From DASPUI01 sp035622995 (GTDB lineage Bacteria; Verrucomicrobiota; Verrucomicrobiia; Chthoniobacterales; UBA10450): a DNA stretch of 16,383 nucleotides. The notes under the pieces are model-generated. The model did no database searches. It worked only from the letters and a program-made list of their open reading frames with translations, and was not told the origin of the DNA. Numbering within the stretch: the first letter of the stretch is position 1; the number at the start of each line of letters is the position of its first letter. The translations under genes were made by a program, and so were the position numbers. The stretch is taken from NCBI GenBank assembly GCA_035622995.1, contig DASPUI010000030.1, positions 1 through 16,383 of the forward strand, read 5' to 3'. Positions 13,347 to 16,383 of the stretch are shown one piece after another.

Positions 13347-14329
13347 TGAGAGAAATCACTTACCGCCAGGCATTGAACGAAGCGCTCGCGGAAGAGTTGG
13401 AGCGCGATCCAAATGTTTTTCTGATGGGGGAAGAGGTTGCGGAATATCAGGGCGCTTACAAAGTGAGCCAGGGTTTGCTCGAGCGCTTCGGCCCCAAACG
13501 AATCATTGATACGCCAATCAGCGAAAATGGTTTTGCCGGACTTGGAGTGGGCGCCGCAATGGTGGGATTGCGGCCGATCATCGAATTCATGACATTCAGC
13601 TTTTCGCTGGTCGCGTTCGACCAGGTGGTCAACAACGCGCCCAATCTGCTGATGATGTCGGGCGGTCAGTTTAACGTCCCGATTACATTTCGCGGACCGA
13701 ATGGCCCCGCCCATCAACTTGGCGCAACGCATTCGCACGCGACCGAAAATCTTTACGCCAGCGTCCCGGGATTGAAAGTTTGCACGCCGGCGACTCCACG
13801 CGATGCAAAAGGACTGCTCAAAACGGCCGTGCGCGACGACAATCCGGTACTGGTTTTGGAAGCGGAGCTTCTTTACAGCTCGAAGGGATTGGTCGAGCCA
13901 CCGGATGAAGAATTGCTCATTCCGCTGGGCCAGGCTGAGGTCAAGCGCGAAGGGAGCGACGTCTCGATCATTTGTTATGCGCAAACTGTTCCGCTCGCGT
14001 TGACTGTTGCGGCGCAACTTGAAGAGCAGGATATTTCCGCGGAAGTGATTGATCTTCGATCAATCAAGCCTCTCGACGAGGAGACGATTTTCAATTCGGT
14101 GGCGAGGACGCATCGCGTCGTGATTGTCGAGCAAGGCCGGCCGTTCTGTGGGGTGGGGGCGGAGATTTGCTACCGCATCCAAAAAAATATTTTCGATGAG
14201 CTTGATGCACCAGTGGTGCGCGTTTCTCAAGAGGATGTGCCGATGCCGTACAACGAGCGCCTGGAGCAATTTGTGTTGCCGAACGCCGACAAGCTGATGG
14301 CTGCGGTCAAAAAAGTTTGCTACGCCTAA
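13346..14329 (+). CDS. pdhB: Pyruvate dehydrogenase E1 component, beta subunit
   Basis: Partner of E1 alpha; it contributes the other half of the TPP site. The 327-residue protein starts MREITYRQALNEALAEEL, typical for E1 beta, and shows GEEVAEYQGAYKVSQGL (28-44), DTPISENGFAG with the TPP-activating glutamate E60, the segment FRGPNGPAHQLGATHSH (115-131) with the expected histidines near the active site, and the C-terminal transketolase-type domain (about 195-315: EVKREGSDVSIICYAQ, IDLRSIKPLDEETI, VPMPYNERLE). The start is GTG at 13346, overlapping the pdhA stop in TAGTG, with an AAGGGG site seven bases upstream, so translation is probably coupled. pdhC follows after nine bases. Confidence 0.95.
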   Translation: MREITYRQALNEALAEELERDPNVFLMGEEVAEYQGAYKVSQGLLERFGPKRIIDTPISENGFAGLGVGAAMVGLRPIIEFMTFSFSLVAFDQVVNNAPNLLMMSGGQFNVPITFRGPNGPAHQLGATHSHATENLYASVPGLKVCTPATPRDAKGLLKTAVRDDNPVLVLEAELLYSSKGLVEPPDEELLIPLGQAEVKREGSDVSIICYAQTVPLALTVAAQLEEQDISAEVIDLRSIKPLDEETIFNSVARTHRVVIVEQGRPFCGVGAEICYRIQKNIFDELDAPVVRVSQEDVPMPYNERLEQFVLPNADKLMAAVKKVCYA

Positions 14330-14338
14330 CAAATCGCC

Positions 14339-15658
14339 ATGCCGGAAATCCAAATGCCCAAACTGAGCGACACAATGACCGAGGGAACTCTCGTTTCATG
14401 GAAGAAGAAAAAGGGCGACAAAGTTTCCACCGGCGACGTGATCGCGGAGATCGAAACGGACAAGGCGACGATGGAATGGGAGTCGCCTGAGGACGGTACG
14501 CTCACGGAAATTTTTGTCGAAGAGGGCGGCAAGGTAAACGTGGGCGACAAAATCGCCTTCATTGGCGGAGAGGGAGAAGAAGCGCCAAAGGAAAAGAAAA
14601 CCGAACCGAAAACCGAAGCCAAAGTCGAACCCAAAAAAGAAACGGAAAAGCCTGCACCGGCGAAAGCGAAGGAAAAGGAAACTGCGCCGGCGCAAGGGAA
14701 GAAGCCGATCCAGCCAAAGAAGGCTGCATCTTCGGCGACTATCGAGAAGTCAGATGAAGCACGAGTGAAAGCTTCGCCGGTTGCACGCCGAATGGCGGTC
14801 GAGCTCGGCGTTGATCTTTCAACTGTCACCGGAACCGGACCCGAAGGACGCGTTACGGAAACGGACGTGCGCGCGGCCGCGAAATCTGCAACCGCAGGCG
14901 CCGGCCGCGGCCAACCATCTGCATCACCCGTGCCGAACCAGTCGACCCGGGTGTCAATACGTCGCGACGACAAGCGGATCCAACTTTCCGGCATGCGCAG
15001 GATCATTGCGCAACGTCTGGTCGAAAGCATCGGGCCGGTTCCGCATTTTTATCTTACAATCACAATCGACGCCGGTCCGCTGATGGCGGCGCGCGAAGAA
15101 TTGAAGTCTGCCGGTGAAGGCGCTGACACGGCAAAGATCACAGTGAACGATTTTGTTTTGAAAGCGGCGGTCATGGCAGCAGTGAACGTTCCAAAGGCGA
15201 ATGCATCGTTTGATGGCGATTCAGTGGTCCAATATGCCGACGTCGATCTTGGCATCGCAGTCGCGATCGAGGATGGATTGCTGACACCGGTGATCAAGGC
15301 CGCGCAAAACAAGTCGCTGCGCGAGATGAGCGTGCTGGCGAAGGACCTTGCCAGCCGCGCGCGGAACAAACGGATGAAGCCGGAAGAATTTCAGGGGGGA
15401 AATTTCACGGTTTCGAATCTCGGCGGAATGGGCATCGATTCCTTCAGCGCGATTATCAATCCGCCGCAGGGATTTATTCTCGCAGTGGGCAGGATCGATC
15501 GAGTCCCGGAGGTCGACGATTCCGATCAGATCGTTGTCGGCCATCGAATGTCGATCACCATGAGCTGCGATCATCGCGTGATCGATGGCGCGCTCGGAGC
15601 AGAATATCTAAAAGCGCTGCGCCACTTCCTCGAAAATCCCGCGCTGCTTTTGGTCTAA
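14339..15658 (+). CDS. pdhC: Pyruvate dehydrogenase E2, dihydrolipoamide acetyltransferase
   Basis: Core of the pyruvate dehydrogenase complex; it passes acetyl from its lipoyl arm to CoA. The 439 residues hold one lipoyl domain (1-80; predicted lipoylated K42 in IETDKATMEW), a low-complexity hinge rich in Lys, Glu, Pro and Ala (about 81-135), a peripheral-subunit-binding domain (about 141-182; KASPVARRMAVELGVDL, GPEGRVTETDV), a second short Ala/Pro/Ser linker, and the catalytic domain (about 212-439). The active-site block SCDHRVIDGALGAEYL places the catalytic histidine at H412 and aspartate at D416. The order E1 alpha, E1 beta, E2 and the single lipoyl domain resemble alphaproteobacterial and mitochondrial-type complexes. 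E3 (lpd) is not in the window. The ATG at 14339 has no Shine-Dalgarno site. The stop overlaps that of the convergent DUF1232 gene by four bases. Confidence 0.96.
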   Translation: MPEIQMPKLSDTMTEGTLVSWKKKKGDKVSTGDVIAEIETDKATMEWESPEDGTLTEIFVEEGGKVNVGDKIAFIGGEGEEAPKEKKTEPKTEAKVEPKKETEKPAPAKAKEKETAPAQGKKPIQPKKAASSATIEKSDEARVKASPVARRMAVELGVDLSTVTGTGPEGRVTETDVRAAAKSATAGAGRGQPSASPVPNQSTRVSIRRDDKRIQLSGMRRIIAQRLVESIGPVPHFYLTITIDAGPLMAAREELKSAGEGADTAKITVNDFVLKAAVMAAVNVPKANASFDGDSVVQYADVDLGIAVAIEDGLLTPVIKAAQNKSLREMSVLAKDLASRARNKRMKPEEFQGGNFTVSNLGGMGIDSFSAIINPPQGFILAVGRIDRVPEVDDSDQIVVGHRMSITMSCDHRVIDGALGAEYLKALRHFLENPALLLV

Positions 15659-16128
15659 GCCGCGGTTGTTTCCCAGGTCATAAAATCATCAAGTGTTTGG
15701 CGGGTCTGTGCCACGGCAAAAGCGATGACGGTCGCGTCATCGATAAAACCGAGGAACGGGACTTCGTCCGGAATCAAATCGAAAGGATCAACGAAATAAT
15801 TCATCGCCGTAACGATCGCCAACAGCGCATCTGGAGAAATGTTGCGATATGCTCCGTGAAAATAAGCGCGCACAAGACGCAGCATTGCCTGGAGGTATGG
15901 CCATGAATCATGAAATGGGTCCTTCGGAACGGCAGCGGCTTTGCGAGAAGCTTCTTCAAAAAGCGATCGCAAACGCGCTGGATCCGCCACACACGATTTT
16001 GCTTCGACGATCGCCCTTGCGAATGCTCCGCTGCGGAGAGCTGCTTTCTGATAGGAGGGCCGGCTCTTGTCCGGCTGAACGCGAACCTTGGCCGCACGAC
16101 GGGACTTGTTTTTCGCCGTTTTCTTCAT
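15655..16128 (-). CDS. YkvA-like DUF1232 protein
   Basis: A 157-residue protein with a DUF1232 core near the C-terminus (about 98-141), recognised by AMNYFVDPFDLIPDEVPFLGFIDDATVIAFA, the family's P-x-D-L-I-P-D and GxxDD pattern. The N-terminal 35 or so residues are strongly basic (KNKSRRAAKVRVQPDKSR), followed by helical segments. DUF1232 proteins are small, poorly characterised and often membrane-associated; no activity is established. The ATG at 16128 is preferred to a TTG five codons upstream; neither has a strong Shine-Dalgarno site. It converges on pdhC with a four-base overlap of stop codons and shares strand with the methyltransferase fragment 61 bases upstream. Confidence 0.85.
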   Translation of the reverse strand: MKKTAKNKSRRAAKVRVQPDKSRPSYQKAALRSGAFARAIVEAKSCVADPARLRSLFEEASRKAAAVPKDPFHDSWPYLQAMLRLVRAYFHGAYRNISPDALLAIVTAMNYFVDPFDLIPDEVPFLGFIDDATVIAFAVAQTRQTLDDFMTWETTAA

Positions 16129-16151
16129 CTCAAGTTTGATCAAAGCATCGC

Positions 16152-16173
16152 ATCGGCCCGCTGAGAAGCCGAT
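16152..16173 (-). terminator. Hairpin between the methyltransferase and DUF1232 genes
   Basis: ATCGGC and GCCGAT form a perfect 6-bp stem around a ten-base loop, 16 bases past the methyltransferase stop. No T-run follows on the minus strand, so a classical terminator is doubtful. Confidence 0.2.
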
Positions 16174-16189
16174 TCGTCCGGCTGGTCGA

Positions 16190-16383
16190 TTACGGTTTCG
16201 TGGCCAGCACCAGTGGCGATGGTCCGGTTACTTCCAGCGTGCGCGCATCTTTAAAACCCGCTTCTTCGAGCCAGCCTTTGATCTCGTTGAAACTGAAGGT
16301 GTCGCCGTGGTCGGTATTGACCAGCATGTTTACTGCGAACATGAGTGAATCCGGGGGTCCGGTGCGTTCGTCGTTCACCAGCC
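16190..16383 (-). CDS. Probable SAM-dependent O-methyltransferase, C-terminal end (start outside window)
   Basis: The frame is open through the right edge, so only the last 63 or so residues are visible; a GTG at 16378 is internal. The stretch DERTGPPDSLMFAVNMLV, then FSFNEIKGWLEEAGFKDART and the ending GPSPLVLATKP, matches the C-terminal end of class I methyltransferases of the acetylserotonin/hydroxyneurosporene O-methyltransferase type: the post-Rossmann helix, then the 'W-L-E-E-A-G-F' helix and the final beta hairpin. The SAM-binding motifs and any dimerisation domain are beyond the edge, so the substrate cannot be judged. It lies upstream of the DUF1232 gene on the same strand with a 61-base gap. 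Confidence 0.65.
   Translation of the reverse strand, partial: LVNDERTGPPDSLMFAVNMLVNTDHGDTFSFNEIKGWLEEAGFKDARTLEVTGPSPLVLATKP

Noticed and set aside
13325..14017. Long antisense open frame opposite pdhB.
   Set aside because: Shadow of a highly conserved gene; the translated product has no domain or membrane pattern.
14579..14745. Lys/Glu/Pro/Ala-rich repetitive coding stretch that looks like a DNA repeat.
   Set aside because: It is the normal flexible hinge between the lipoyl and E3-binding domains of E2.
14326..15030. Long antisense open frame opposite pdhC.
   Set aside because: It mirrors the low-complexity Lys/Glu/Pro linker as Phe/Ser-rich sequence and has no recognisable domain; pdhC on the other strand is certain.

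Overview
The window is about 16.4 kb of compact, moderately GC-rich bacterial DNA with 17 protein genes. The genes at both edges are cut off. There is no rRNA, tRNA, CRISPR array, transposase or phage gene, and no gene-free stretch longer than about 115 bases. An RNase HIII, a DUF4388 protein, DUF6580- and DUF1232-family proteins, a TPR membrane protein and mostly absent Shine-Dalgarno sequences suggest a Gram-negative member of the PVC superphylum, most likely a soil verrucomicrobium of the Chthoniobacterales type. That assignment is inference; no marker gene in the window settles it.

Left part (1-5.7 kb): the C-terminal end of a membrane-anchored TPR protein (+) meets trpB (-) with no spacer, and trpB sits 11 bases downstream of mutY (-). 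mutY diverges from rnhC (+) across a 77-bp array of eleven 7-bp units arranged head to head. After a weak terminator-like hairpin come a pseudo-receiver/DUF4388 protein and a short helical protein, forming a two-gene unit, then an HU-family DNA-binding protein preceded by a perfect 8-bp palindrome and followed by a terminator-like hairpin.

Middle part (5.7-11.4 kb): on the minus strand, a gene for an exported all-helical protein of unknown function lies 21 bases upstream of a large hybrid histidine kinase (periplasmic Cache-like sensor, PAS, HisKA, HATPase, receiver). Diverging from this pair on the plus strand are a membrane family 2 glycosyltransferase with the processive D,D,D,QxxRW signature and an exported L,D-transpeptidase, both envelope functions.

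Right part (11.4-16.4 kb): rpsT (ribosomal protein S20) with a leader hairpin, then a DUF6580 membrane protein tightly followed by pdhA-pdhB-pdhC, which encode E1 alpha, E1 beta and E2 of the pyruvate dehydrogenase complex. E3 is not in the window. A DUF1232 (YkvA-like) membrane protein converges on pdhC with a 4-base stop-codon overlap, and the C-terminal end of a probable SAM-dependent methyltransferase runs off the right edge.

Most of the window is housekeeping. The least explained items are the heptad array between mutY and rnhC, the exported protein paired with the hybrid kinase, the DUF4388 two-gene unit, and the DUF6580 gene at the head of the pdh genes. I do not see convincing evidence of a wholly new multi-gene system.
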